Positions 29,001-41,000 of a stretch of DNA of 64,000 nt are shown here, piece after piece. Each line of letters opens with the position of its first letter. Within the stretch, counting starts at the first letter, position 1. A model generated the notes under the pieces. It was not told where the DNA came from. It saw only the letters and a list, made by a program, of their open reading frames with translations, and searched no databases. The stretch covers positions 44,743,669-44,807,668 of the forward strand of contig JASEVX010000001.1 of the NCBI GenBank assembly GCA_031761405.1. Direction: 5' to 3'. Made by a program: the position numbers and the translations under genes. This stretch comes from Serripes groenlandicus (taxonomy: Eukaryota > Mollusca > Bivalvia > Cardiida > Cardiidae).

Positions 29001-32000
29001 GCTGCAAAGGCATCAAAATGTGGGAAAGATTAAAAGCCTCAATGCAAAATACAGATCTGGATCAGCATGAGCATACACACTGTCTAATGAGGATTTGAAC
29101 ATGCCACGCTACATAGTCAGTAAACCCAAAACCTTTTCCCACATGTAGACACATTTGCACACGCCTTTTGAAAACAGTGCGCCCATCATGAGCAATTTCT
29201 CCTTTTGACACAATGATTCAGACTCTTTTTGATTATTATACTTACTACTTATGGAGATTTTCCAGATGTTTGCCTAGATGTATGGAATAACCCTTTCCCA
29301 CCTACAGATGCATTTTGACACACCTGCATCAGACCACTTTTGATAACATTGTGGCAAAAGGAGTAATTGCTCATAATAAGCAATTTCTCCTGTTTATTAA
29401 TAGAATAGGAAGTTGCCATGACTGTCAATTTAAAATACGCCAACTGTTGACAATTATAGCAAACAAATTTGTACCTTTAAACTGAAAGAACTTTAACCTC
29501 TAATCTGACAAAAAATGAATCTTGATGCCTCTGCAGAAAGTCAATGCAATTTTCCTTTCAAAAGAGTTTAAAACATGTGTGTTGAAAAAAATATCTTTCA
29601 CTTTTACCAACTATGTTTTATTTTCTGTATAAAAACTCGACCACATATTTACAATTTTATCATTTCTCTTAGATGTCTTCAAGGAAGAATAGGTTAACCC
29701 TTTTTTCCACAGAAAGAATGCTGTGACAGGTATAGTGCCATCCATTTAACAGAGAACATATCTTAAGAGTTGGAAACATTGTAGAAAACGAGATTATTTT
29801 CAAATACAGCAAATTTGTCTTTCCCACACCAAATCTGTAGCAGATGACTTTTAAATCATCTAGCTAAAAATACGGTAAATCTCTATAAACAAAAGTACAA
29901 TTATTGAATAAAGCTGAAAACACTGTGGCAAAAGGAGGAATTGCTCCTGATGAGCAAATATGCCTTATGTAACAATATTTTCCTAAATTGTCGGATGTGT
30001 CAAAATGAGTTTGCAAGTGAGAAAAGGGTTCATTGTCTCTCTTATTTCTAAAACATGACAGCTGGTTATGGGGGGATACAACATATATCATATTGTTTAC
30101 AACAGTAGCTTTAACCCTTTCCTAATTACAGACGCTTTCTGACGCCTCTGCAGCAGACAGCTTTTTGAAAACATAGTGACAAAATACGTTCAAAGTCGTC
30201 TGCTGCAGAATTGTCGTATGAAGGAAAGGGTTAACCCATTCCTAATTACAGATGCATTGATGCCTCTGCAGCAGACAACTTTTGAAAAGATTGTGGCAAA
30301 AGGAGAAATTGCTAATAATGCACAATTTCTACTTTTGCCATAATGTTTTCAACACTTTTCAATAATTATACTTTCCTTTCAAGAGACTGTTCATGTTTCA
30401 TGGTAGATATTTTCTACGTCGTCTGCTGTCGATTTTTTGTTGTATGTGGGAAAAGGTTAAAACTATAAATCATAACAAGAGCACTGCGTACGGAAAAGAC
30501 GCTCGACTGATAGAAAACAGAAAAAAAGCCGAGCTGAACAAAAAACCTTAACCGGACAACGCCAGGGTCATGACAATAGCTCTCGTTTTTTCAAAAGTCG
30601 TGCTAATAAATAGGCATCCCAATATATAAACTTTACCTGAGGAAGGTGTACATTGCAAATACGATTTTTTGAGGGGATAAGTATGGAATTTCACTTCTGG
30701 GATTTCACTTCTTCAAACCATAAGTCTAGATAGGTGAAATCCTACAAGCTGATACAATGAATTTCCGATCCATGAAGGCTAACTGTAGACAAACTTTGAA
30801 GATATTATCGGAATAGGCAAATTGTACACAATTCTTTTCTCAAATTGTTTTACCCTGAATTCAAAATTATGTCTTGTTTTGCTCAGATATTCAGTTCCTG
30901 TCTTCAAAAGATTAAGTCCTTTTCATAGGCAGATGCAAATTAAAAATATTGTGAGAAAATGACATTATAATGCTTTATTAAACAATATATTATTTGAATT
31001 ATGGGAATAGGTAGTTAGATAAATCTGGGTTATATTGATACAAATTACAACACAATTTTTTATATCACAATGAAGTAAATCATTCCAAATTATTCTGGGT
31101 AGGGAAGGACGGGATTCCATGATATAATAATGTGACATTGGGCTAGGAGATTAAAATCAAACACAGTAAAAGAAATTAAAAGGTTTCATACTTCTCTACA
31201 ATGGTTTTCAGTTTGGGCATCCATGATGCAGCCAGGTGACAATTCTGTAGAAACACCCATCTTCCTTTCAAAATTTGGGCTTTAGCAATTAGTTCCTCTG
31301 CCTTTGGTCCTTGACCTCGCCCGAGTGATATCATATCAAGGTGCAGAGCACTTCCTCTCAGTTCTTTCGCAAATCTCAGTAATTGTGCCCCGGGATCACA
31401 ACCTAGGTAAAGGTAATGAAAATAATGTAGTTCATTTTATTTGTTAAACTTTTTAACTTATTAACTACTAGTGAGTTCTTGTGCATCCCAGTTATCCCTT
31501 TCCTTCATATGACAATTCTGCAGCAGACGACTTTGAACATATTTTGTCAAAAAATAGAAAATCTCTATAATTGAATGGATAACCTATGACCAAAAGTGGA
31601 AAACATTGTGTCAAAAGGAGAAATTGCTCGTTTTGAGCAATTTCTTCTTTCGTCACTATGTTTTCAAAAAGCTGTCTGCTGCAGAGGCGTCAGAAAGCGT
31701 CTACATGAGGGAAAGGGTTATACTTCCTGTGTTTTCTTTGTAGTGCATGTTTGTCATTATCGCTCAGGAAACAAAAATGACACACTGTTTCCATTGGTGC
31801 GAAAATTGTTGATAATGTCTCTTTTCTTGTGTTTTATTGTTAGTTCTTATAAAGTAAATAATTCCTACATGACCTAACCCTAGCCCTCAAAAACAATGTT
31901 TTTATTTTCAGAAAAAACCAGCGAAATCACATAAACAGGATGTCATATGATTACATTATATGGCATATGCTCTGCTGCAGTAAGTATGGAATCAAACAAG

Positions 32001-35000
32001 GACTAAAGTGTCAAAGAAATGAAAATGGTTTGCCTATTGTTGATTCTTGATTTAAATAAATGATGTTTCAAATCTTCTACAAAAAATGATCAATTATAAA
32101 AAAGTTTGGAAGTCAGTACGTGTCAAATCCAATCAAGACTGAAAATTGTGTGTAAATATGTTCATATTTACAAACAGTTCATAAAATAACTCTTTCCTAA
32201 ATACAACAAATGTGCAGCAGACACCTTTGATCATCTCTAGGTAAAAAAAATCAAAAATCTCTATAAATAAAAGTGTAATGATTGACTAGAGTTGAAAGAA
32301 AACATTTTGGCAAAAGGAGAAAAGAAACAGCAATATGTCATATAATTCATGGATAAAGTTTGTATTTTAACATAGGTTATCCATTTAATTATAGAGATTT
32401 TCTATTTTTCGACAAAATTTGTTCTAAGTCGTCTGCTGCAGAATTGTTGTATGAGGGAAAGGGTTAAGACAGAGGGAAAATATTTCGTAAAAGCTATAAC
32501 TCCACTTTGCTTTTTAAAAGTTTCAGCAGTTAATTAACTTTATCACATAACTTGCACTCCAGGAGTGACATAAAGCAGTGACATAAATATCATATGTAAC
32601 TAGTTACATAAATAGCCAAATCACAGCACGCGTGTGAAGTCACTCCAGTGTGACGTCACTTTAAATGACAGCATATTGTATACAATTGTTCTGAATTTCG
32701 GCATTTATTAAAAATATTGTTTAAAGAGAATAAATCTCGATAAATGAAATGTTATAAGTGCATTGTTGCTAATTTTGTATACAATCAAAAGGTTATTGAT
32801 AGGGACTACTTTTTACAGTGGAAGTATGCATTAGAACTTCGGGGTGAACTCTTCGGTCACTGTTTATATGAGGACGAAGAAAGATCGATTTAAAGATTGA
32901 AAACAATCTTTTTATGGTGTTATGTGATAAATAGAATCTTACATTTGTGCTTATTTGATATTGTGTTTATGAAACTCGTCGACTGAAACGAATATGACGC
33001 TTGGCAGAGCCTCGCGTCATATTATTTCAGTCCACTCGTTTCATAAAAACAATAACAAATAACCACTCATGTAAGATCCTCTATATATGTCTATCTGAAA
33101 TTAAGAAGATAAACTTAAGAGTATGTAAAAACTAACATTTCGCTCATTAGCAGTTAACCCTTTCCCTCATATGACAATTCTGCAGCAGACGACTTTGAAC
33201 ATATTTTGTCAAAAAATAGAAAATCTCTATAATTGAATGGATAACCTAACTAAAAGTGGAAAACATTGTGGCAAAAGGAGAAATTGCTCAAAATGTTTTC
33301 AAAAAGCTGTCTGCTGCAGAGGCGTCAGAAAGTGTCTATATAAGGGAAAGGGTTAAACTAATCAATACATTCAATATTTGTATGTACAGTCAAATTTAAT
33401 TTAATTTTAATTTCACAATTTTCTGCACCAATGCCCGTGTAATTAAAGACCACCTGTGAACAGAGACAAGATTGTTCTTTAAACACAGCTTGGACTGTAC
33501 ATATCTAACTATATCAGTTATACCACATATTTAATCTTATGAACATAAGAGTAACTTAAAGGTTTTGTGAACATTCAACATTAACCCTTTCCCTCATATA
33601 GACACTTTCTGATGCCTCTTCAACAGACAGCTTTTTGAAAACATAGTGACAAAAGAAGAAATTGTTCAAAACAAGCTACTACTCCTTTTGCCACAATGTT
33701 TTTCACTTTAAGGCATAGGTTATCAATTCAATTATAGAGATTTTCTACTTTTTGACAAAATATGTTGAAAGTCGTCTGCTGCAGGATTTTTTGTAATGAG
33801 GGAAAGGGTTAATTGACCACAAACTTAGGAATACTAGGAATCATTCTGTCCATACCACTTGAAATAGGTATATATGGTACCATTGTGAATGTTTGTCTTG
33901 CCAAATCAATCTATGTAAACAAACCCAATCAACATTCACAAAAGTACCAAGTTTACCTAAACGGAATATATTCATAGCTTGCCATCAATTAACTTTCACA
34001 ATATGGAACAGGTAAACAAGAGGCCCATGAGGGCCTATGCTCTACTGGCATTGATCTGGCTTGTTTCAAAAGGAACCAATATGTCATCAATATTCAAATA
34101 CCATCTAAGTTTGGTGAAGATCAGATAGTAAATGGAAGCTCTATTGTGTTCACAAGCTGTATTATAGCAATTTTGACAATTTCAAGGGCCATAATCCAGC
34201 CATGCATGGGAGTTCTCATGGATATCTAATTATTGTATAAGTTTGATTGAGATACAATAAAAAATAACGACTGTATCGTGTTAACAAGGTCTATTATAGC
34301 AATTATGACAATTTCAAGGGCCATAATCCAGTCATGCATGGGCAGATCTGGCTGGTTTTCGAAAAGAACCGAGAGCTCTCATGGATATCTAACTACTGTA
34401 TAAGTTTGGTTGAGATACAATCAAACGTGAAGACTGTATCGTGTTAACAAGAAATTGTTTACGGACGGACGGACAGACGCACGCAAGCACGGACGACGGA
34501 CCAATCGCCACGACATAAGCCCTTCTGGCCTTTGGCCAGTAGAGCTAAAAATGTAAATAAATGATAAAAGCAAGTGCTCTTATTTTAGACACATATGAAC
34601 CAATTAACTATATAACCCTTTCCCACCTTCCGATGAATTTTTATGCATTCGCAGCAGACGATTTTGAAAAGCAACGTGGCAAAAAGAAGAAATTGGTCAT
34701 TATGAGCAATTTCTTCTTTTGTCACAATTGTTTCAACTCTTTTCAATTATCATACTTTCAACTATTTAAATTTTCCAAGTTTTTGTCTAAATGTTTTTAA
34801 AGTCATATTCTGCAGAATTGTAGTATGTGGGAAAGTGTTAACCCTTTCCCTCATATAAACGCTTTCTGACGCCTCTGCAGCAGATGGCTTTTTGAAAACA
34901 TAGTGACAAAAGAAGAAATTGCTCAAAACGAGCAATTTCTCCTTTTGCCACAATGTTTTCCACTTTAAGTCATAACTTATCCATTCAATTATAAAGATTT

Positions 35001-38000
35001 TCCATGTTTTGACAAAATTTGTTCAGTCGTCTGTTACAGAATTGTCGTATGAGGGAAAGGGTTAAGGAAACACTATTGTATAACAATGTTATAATGGGTA
35101 TACTTACTTGCAGAACGACTAGTTTTCTCATCCTTTTTAAAGCCTTAAACAAATTAATTATTTTTCCCTTATCCTACAGGCTACAAATGATATGAATCAA
35201 CTTTTTTAATTAAACAAGAGAGCCATGATGGCCCTGTATCACTCACCTATGCAATATGATTTGTAATGTGGTCAGGTAAGCTAATACAAGAGGTCCAATG
35301 TCAAGTATAGCTCCATTTGACACCAGGCAAAATAACCCAACCAATGTTGTGCGTCTTTTGTCAAATTAATAGGACATAAGGAAACTGAAATGTCCGTTTC
35401 AGATAAGAAGAATTCAAAGTTTTTACATTATCTCTCTATGTAAAACAGGTGAACCCGAGGCTAGTCAAATTTTGACCAGGGCATAATTTGAACAATTTTG
35501 GAAGAAGACAACTAGACAATGCTACATATCAAATATCTAAGCTATAGGCCTTTTGGTTTCAGACAAGAAGATTTTAAAAGTTTTCCTATAAATCTCTGTA
35601 AAATAGGTGACCCCAGGAGCATAATTTGAACATTTTTTGTAGGAGGCCCCTAGACCAAAAATCTAAGCTCTAGGCCTTTTGGTTCCAGCTAAGATAATTT
35701 TCAAACTTTTTCCCTATATAACTATACATGTATATGTGAAAAGGGTGATCCCGGGATGGGGCCACTTATGACCCCAGGGGCATAATTTGAACAATATTGG
35801 TAGAGGTCCACAAGACTATGCTACACACCAAATATCTAAAATCTAGACCTTTCGGTATCAGACAAGAAGATTTTCTAAGTTTTTCCCTATATAGCCCCAA
35901 ATCAGGCCAGTACTTTTGGACAGGAAGTTTTAGCAATTTTCCCCTTTTCTGATGCTGTAGTAACCAAAGTTCTACTTGGAACTCAATTCTTTGAACAACT
36001 TTAAATCAGTCCATTGGTTTAGGAGAAGTCATTTGTAGGAAATTGTTAACAGATGTACGTACAGATGAAGACGTCAGACGCCGGACAGTGACAGATCACA
36101 AAAGCTCACCTCACACTTCGTGCTTAGGTGAGCTAAAAAACAAGAGTGCTGCGGAGCCAACACCAATGCCTGTCCTATTTTTTCTAAGATGAAAAAAGGA
36201 GCATTACTGACTGATTATTACAGTCAGAGTTAGGTGACTTGGTATAGACATATGTATTGTTCCTAGTAACATGCGAACCAAGTTTAATTGGAAAATGTTG
36301 AACTTTTTTTTTTAGTTATGAGGTAAGGTTCAAGTTTTGTGACGACGACGCCAAGGGTATCACAATAGCCCGACTTGTTTCCCCTTACAACAAAATGTAG
36401 GGATTGTTTGCTTTTCGTTTTTGAGCACTTTCTTCTTTTTTTAACAATGCCATAAAATGTTCTCTACAGCAGAGGCATCAAAGGTCGTCTGTATCCGATA
36501 AAAGGTCAAACAGAAGATGACACTTACTCGGTGATAAGATGAAGATTAAAGGTGTCTTTGCAGTGGAATCTTCGTAAATTTCTTTCAAATCGAAAGATCC
36601 GGCAGACAAGTATTTCTCTCCAATGGTATCTTTGACAAACAAATTACATGATGACGTCAGACAGTCGGGACGGAGAATCTGAATCAAGACAAGTCTATGG
36701 AACAGTGGTAGTTTCTCCCATTCCACGGTTATACATGAACCACTATCTTCCCCATGATCAGCTTGCTCCTTTTCATCTGTAAAACAGTAAATAATGTATA
36801 ACATAATAATTGAACAGAGTGACACTAGGAGTGACAGTAAAACATGTGTGACCCATTTATACATAAAAAAAAAAAATCTGCAGCAGACTACTTTGAAAAA
36901 ATCTACGCAAAAATATGACAAATGTGTATAATTGAAAGTGAAACAGAGTTGAAAACATTGTGGCAAAAAGAGAAATTGCTCATTATGATTATATTTAGCC
37001 AAAATATTTTCTAAAGTTGTTTGCTACAGATGCTTGAAATATGTCTGTATGTGAGAAAAAGTTAACCCTTTCCCAACTATAGACACATTCTGACGCGGTT
37101 ACAGCAGACATTTTTTGAAAACATTGTGACAAAAGGAGAAATTACTCAAAAAGAGCAATTTCTCCTTTAGCCACAATTTTTTCAACTCTATTTAACAATA
37201 GAGATCTTTTATGGAGATTTTTCAGGTTTATGTCACTGTTTTCAAAGTCGTCTGATGCAGATTTGTTGTATGTTGGAAAGGGTTAATCAACTTAAGCTCT
37301 CTGGAATACCCTATAACCCTTACCATGTTACACCTTATCAGTAGCAAACAACTTCAAAATATCTAGGCAAAAATATTAAACATCTCTTTAGCTGAAAGAT
37401 TAATTATTCCTCTTTAGCCACATGTTTTCTAAAGTTGTCTGCTACAGATATGTCAAAATGTGTCTGTCTGTGAGAAAGAGCTAAACAACTGAAGCTCTTT
37501 GAAACACATGTACACATTAAACTACTTACCAAGTGTCACATCTGACTGCGTAAAAGCATGGCGCATCGTTTCGTAGGGACTTTCACATGTCTCAAACATT
37601 TTCCATTGTCTGTAGTTACTCATGATACTGCGACAAAGCTTGTTGAACTCTGGTATTGTAGCATCGAGATGTTGACACTGTCTCCACCGGGACTCAGTGA
37701 TCCATTGGGGAGGTGTTTTGTGCTTCTTGGAATCCTGGATACCACTCTGCGCTTGAGATTCTAACCTCTCCATGGGACTCAGACCTATCAATAATGATAC
37801 TTTATGAACACTAGTATTTTGGAAAGTACCAGTCAATGCCACTTTGTCTAAACATGGCTACAATCTATTCGTTATTAATTGTAATTGTAATTTTCACCAA
37901 TTCAAAACCTTTTGCCAATATTTGACATGGTCAGTTTAACCCTTTCACTCATATAGACGCTTTCTGATGCCTCTGCAGCAGACGACTTTTTGAAAACATT

Positions 38001-41000
38001 GTGACAAAAGAAGAGATTGCTCAAATTGAGCAATTTCTCCTTTTGCCACAAATGTTTTCCACTTTTAGTCGTTATCCATTCAATTATAGAGATTTTCTAT
38101 TTTTTGACAAAATATGTTCAAAGTTGTCTGCTGCAGAATTGTCATATGTGGGAAAGGGTTAACCCTTCTTAGTTGATTCTTTTCCTCATACAGACACTTT
38201 CTGATGTCTCTGCAGCAGACCACCTTTGAATAGGTTATGACAAAAGGAGAAATTGCTCATGACGAGCAATTTCTCCTTTTGCCATGTGTTTTTTTCTTTA
38301 TTCAATAATTTATAGATAGTAACCATATTTTTAACCCTATCCCTCATATAGACACTTTCTGATGCCTCTGCAGCAGACGGCTTTTTGAAAACATAGTGAC
38401 AAAATAAGAAATTGCTCAAGATGAGCAATTTCTTCTTTTGACACAATGTTTTCCACTTTAAGTCATAGGTTATCCAATCAATTAAAGAGATTTTCTATTT
38501 TTTGACAAAATGTGTTCAAAGTCGTCTGCTGCAGAATTGTCATATGAATGAATGTATATTGTTTTATGGCGCATCGACAGCTAAGGTCATTTAGCGCGCA
38601 ATTAAATTTAATTATTCATGATCCCTGGGTAAACAAACCAGTACTAGGCTAGAAAATGTGCCTTGCCCAAGGGCACTCCACCATGACCGTAGTGCCGTGA
38701 CTGGGAATCGAACCCGGGACACCCGGTTTTGAAATCCCCGACGCTAACCACTCAACCACAGCGGATTCCTGTCATATGAGGAAAGGGCTAACTAAACTTA
38801 ATAAGTAGTCTGCTGCAGATTTGTTTTATGTTGGGAGGGGTCCAGTGACAGTGAATCCATGTTATAAGGATTAATAGGCAATTTGCATGTCAGTTATTTC
38901 TTGAAACATTCCATGACTAATCCGTAAAAAGTGTAGAGTGAGATCAAACTGTGCCAATGTGCAGATTCATCTGGATCCATACTTGTTGCAATAGAACTGG
39001 TCACAGTGCTTCCAAACCAGAATCTGATTCTGATTCGATTCTCAGATGCTTTCATAGGCAATTTCTCAATGTGGAATAAAGGAGAAATTTATCAATTTGA
39101 GCATTTTTTTCCATTTGCCACCGTTGTCTGCTGCGAGATGGGTCTGCAGGTTGGGAAGGCTTAAATGTTTAACCATTTCCAACATACAACAAATCTGCAG
39201 CAGACGACTTTGAAAACCTACCCGAAAATAAAACCTTGACCTTTGACCCAATTACCTCAAAATCAATAGGGGTCATCTACTGGTCACCTCCAGTCTCCAT
39301 GTCAACTTTGAGGGCCATGGGTGCAGGCAATGTTGAGTTATCACTCGGACAAGCTTTTCAGGTGACCTTTGACCCAATGACCTCAAAATCAATAGGGGTC
39401 ATCTACTGGTCACCCCCAGCCTCCATGTCAACTTTGAGGGCCATGGGTGCAGGCAATGTCGATATATCACTCGGACAAGCTTTTTAGGTTCAAGGTCACT
39501 GTGACCTACCTTTGACCCAATGACCTCAAAATCAATAAGGGTCATTTACTGGTCACCCCCAGCCTCCATTGCAAGTTTGAGGGCCATGGGTGCAGGCAAT
39601 CTCAAGTTATCACTCGGACAAGCTTTTCGCATTCAATGTCTGACCTGATGACCTCAAACTCAATAGTCTACTGGTCATCCCCAACCTCAAAGTCAAGTTT
39701 GAGGACCATAGGTCCAGGCATTGTTGAGTTATCACTCGGACAAGCTTTGGTCTACTGACGGACATACCGACATGTGCAAAGCAATATACCCCTCTTCTTC
39801 GAAGGGGGCATCATAATTGAAGAGAGTTGAAAACATGATGACAGAAGGAGAAATTGCTTGTTTTGAGCAATTTTTTCTTTTGTTGTCATGATTTCAAAAA
39901 GCCATCTACTGCAGAGGCGTCAGAAAGCGTCTATTTGAGGTAAAGGGTTAAAATGTCTTATCTTACCATCATGTTGTTCCAGTTCTTTATCACTCATCAT
40001 ATTAGCCATGATGCTTCCCTGTAAAAACACCTTCCATTCAAACGGAGGTATAGCCCCTATACCAGAGATGTCATCATACATACTGTTGGACTTCATTATA
40101 CTGCTGGCCAACATAAAACTAAACGTTAGTTGATGATGGGCAAACAATGCCACAGAAACTACCCTGTAGATACTGGAAGTTAATCTGCAAAATAAAAGAT
40201 ATTTTATAGGTTATTCCTTTTCAACCTACAAAAAATCTGCATTAGATGATTTTGAAAACATCAAAGCAAACATATGAGCAATTTCTGCTAAAGAGGAACT
40301 GATAGGGTGTTTTTTTCAGGGAAAAAAACATTAGGGCAATTGGTACCAGTGTAGATCCAGATCAACTTGTGAACCCAAGCAGATCTGGTGCTGCATGAGT
40401 TGCCAATTAAACAGATGGCTTTTCAGTATATTTCTGATAAACAGTGAAGAACAATCAGAGGTCATCTGCTGAACTCAAACTCTGTCTAGGCCTTGAATGC
40501 CATGCATGAATATACTGAAAATGTAGTGGGTGAAGAATCTGTTTATGTGACAAAGTAGTCTTCGATTTACATGGAATAATAACTGCAATAGCCGAAAATA
40601 AACTACATTTTTATTCCCGACAGAATTAACTCTCTTCAATAATATCGCTTGATTGTATCATTACTCCAAGAAACTTGTGTGTTATTCATTCTGAGGTGAA
40701 TCTCGGAAATAGCCAAATGGGGCCCAAATGAGTGCAGATTTGAATAAAATACAATGAATGCATATATACATCTTAATCTTCAATTGTACCAAAAACACTT
40801 AAATTAGTTTACCTTGACCAAGGCTCAAATACATATGAACTGCCTCTGGCAATATGAAGTATTTTTGCCACTCAAATCAAACATCGCTTAAGGTGCATGG
40901 ACAATACATGTATATAATTGGGGCTACACCTTGAAAATAGTTGCATCTAGAACTCTATAACATGTAAACAGACATTGTGGACTCTGGAAAGACTGGCGGG

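Larger units (their letters stand above)
21671..31191. other. Intron between exons 10 and 11 (largest, 9.5 kb)
   Basis: TTAA-MITE copies at 23248-23476, 23825-23908 (fragment), 23907-24104, 25085-25194 (fragment), 25333-25556, 25787-26030, 26172-26314, 26395-26622, 27550-27740 (worn), 27858-28085, 28639-28861, 28905-29032, 29131-29410 (two broken), 29818-30032 and 30111-30460. Also SINE-like repeats (22182-22540, 23490-23740), an AGGTGAGCT element (24308-24888) and a short CAAGAGC repeat (30467-30592). 26625-27410, 29411-29817 and 30600-31190 are unassigned. Confidence 0.7.
31403..36527. other. Intron between exons 9 and 10
   Basis: TTAA-MITEs at 31492-31721, 32188-32468, 33154-33356, 33581-33812, 34612-34841 and 34838-35065, and a fragment at about 36400-36506 by the exon 9 donor; foldback element 32534-33086; CAAGAGGCCC copy 2 (34015-34551); AGGTGAGCT copy 2 (35213-36138); CAAGAGTGC element (36139-36385). 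31725-32185 is unassigned. Confidence 0.72.
36777..37529. other. Intron between exons 8 and 9
   Basis: Almost wholly TTAA-MITE: copies at 36865-37065 and 37062-37286 share a TTAA, and a worn third lies at 37312-37484. Confidence 0.75.
37785..39966. other. Intron between exons 7 and 8
   Basis: TTAA-MITEs at 37936-38163, about 38180-38330 (truncated), 38330-38791 (with SINE), fragments at 38806-38848 and 39070-39163, and 39169-39951 (with a tandem-repeat element inside). 38870-39010 has the dispersed 'ctggatcc' repeat. Confidence 0.75.

Noticed and set aside
39236..39487. 83-residue frame with an internal duplicated '[12 protein letters not shown]' block
   Set aside because: It follows the ~130-bp units of a mobile element; the frame breaks in the later units.
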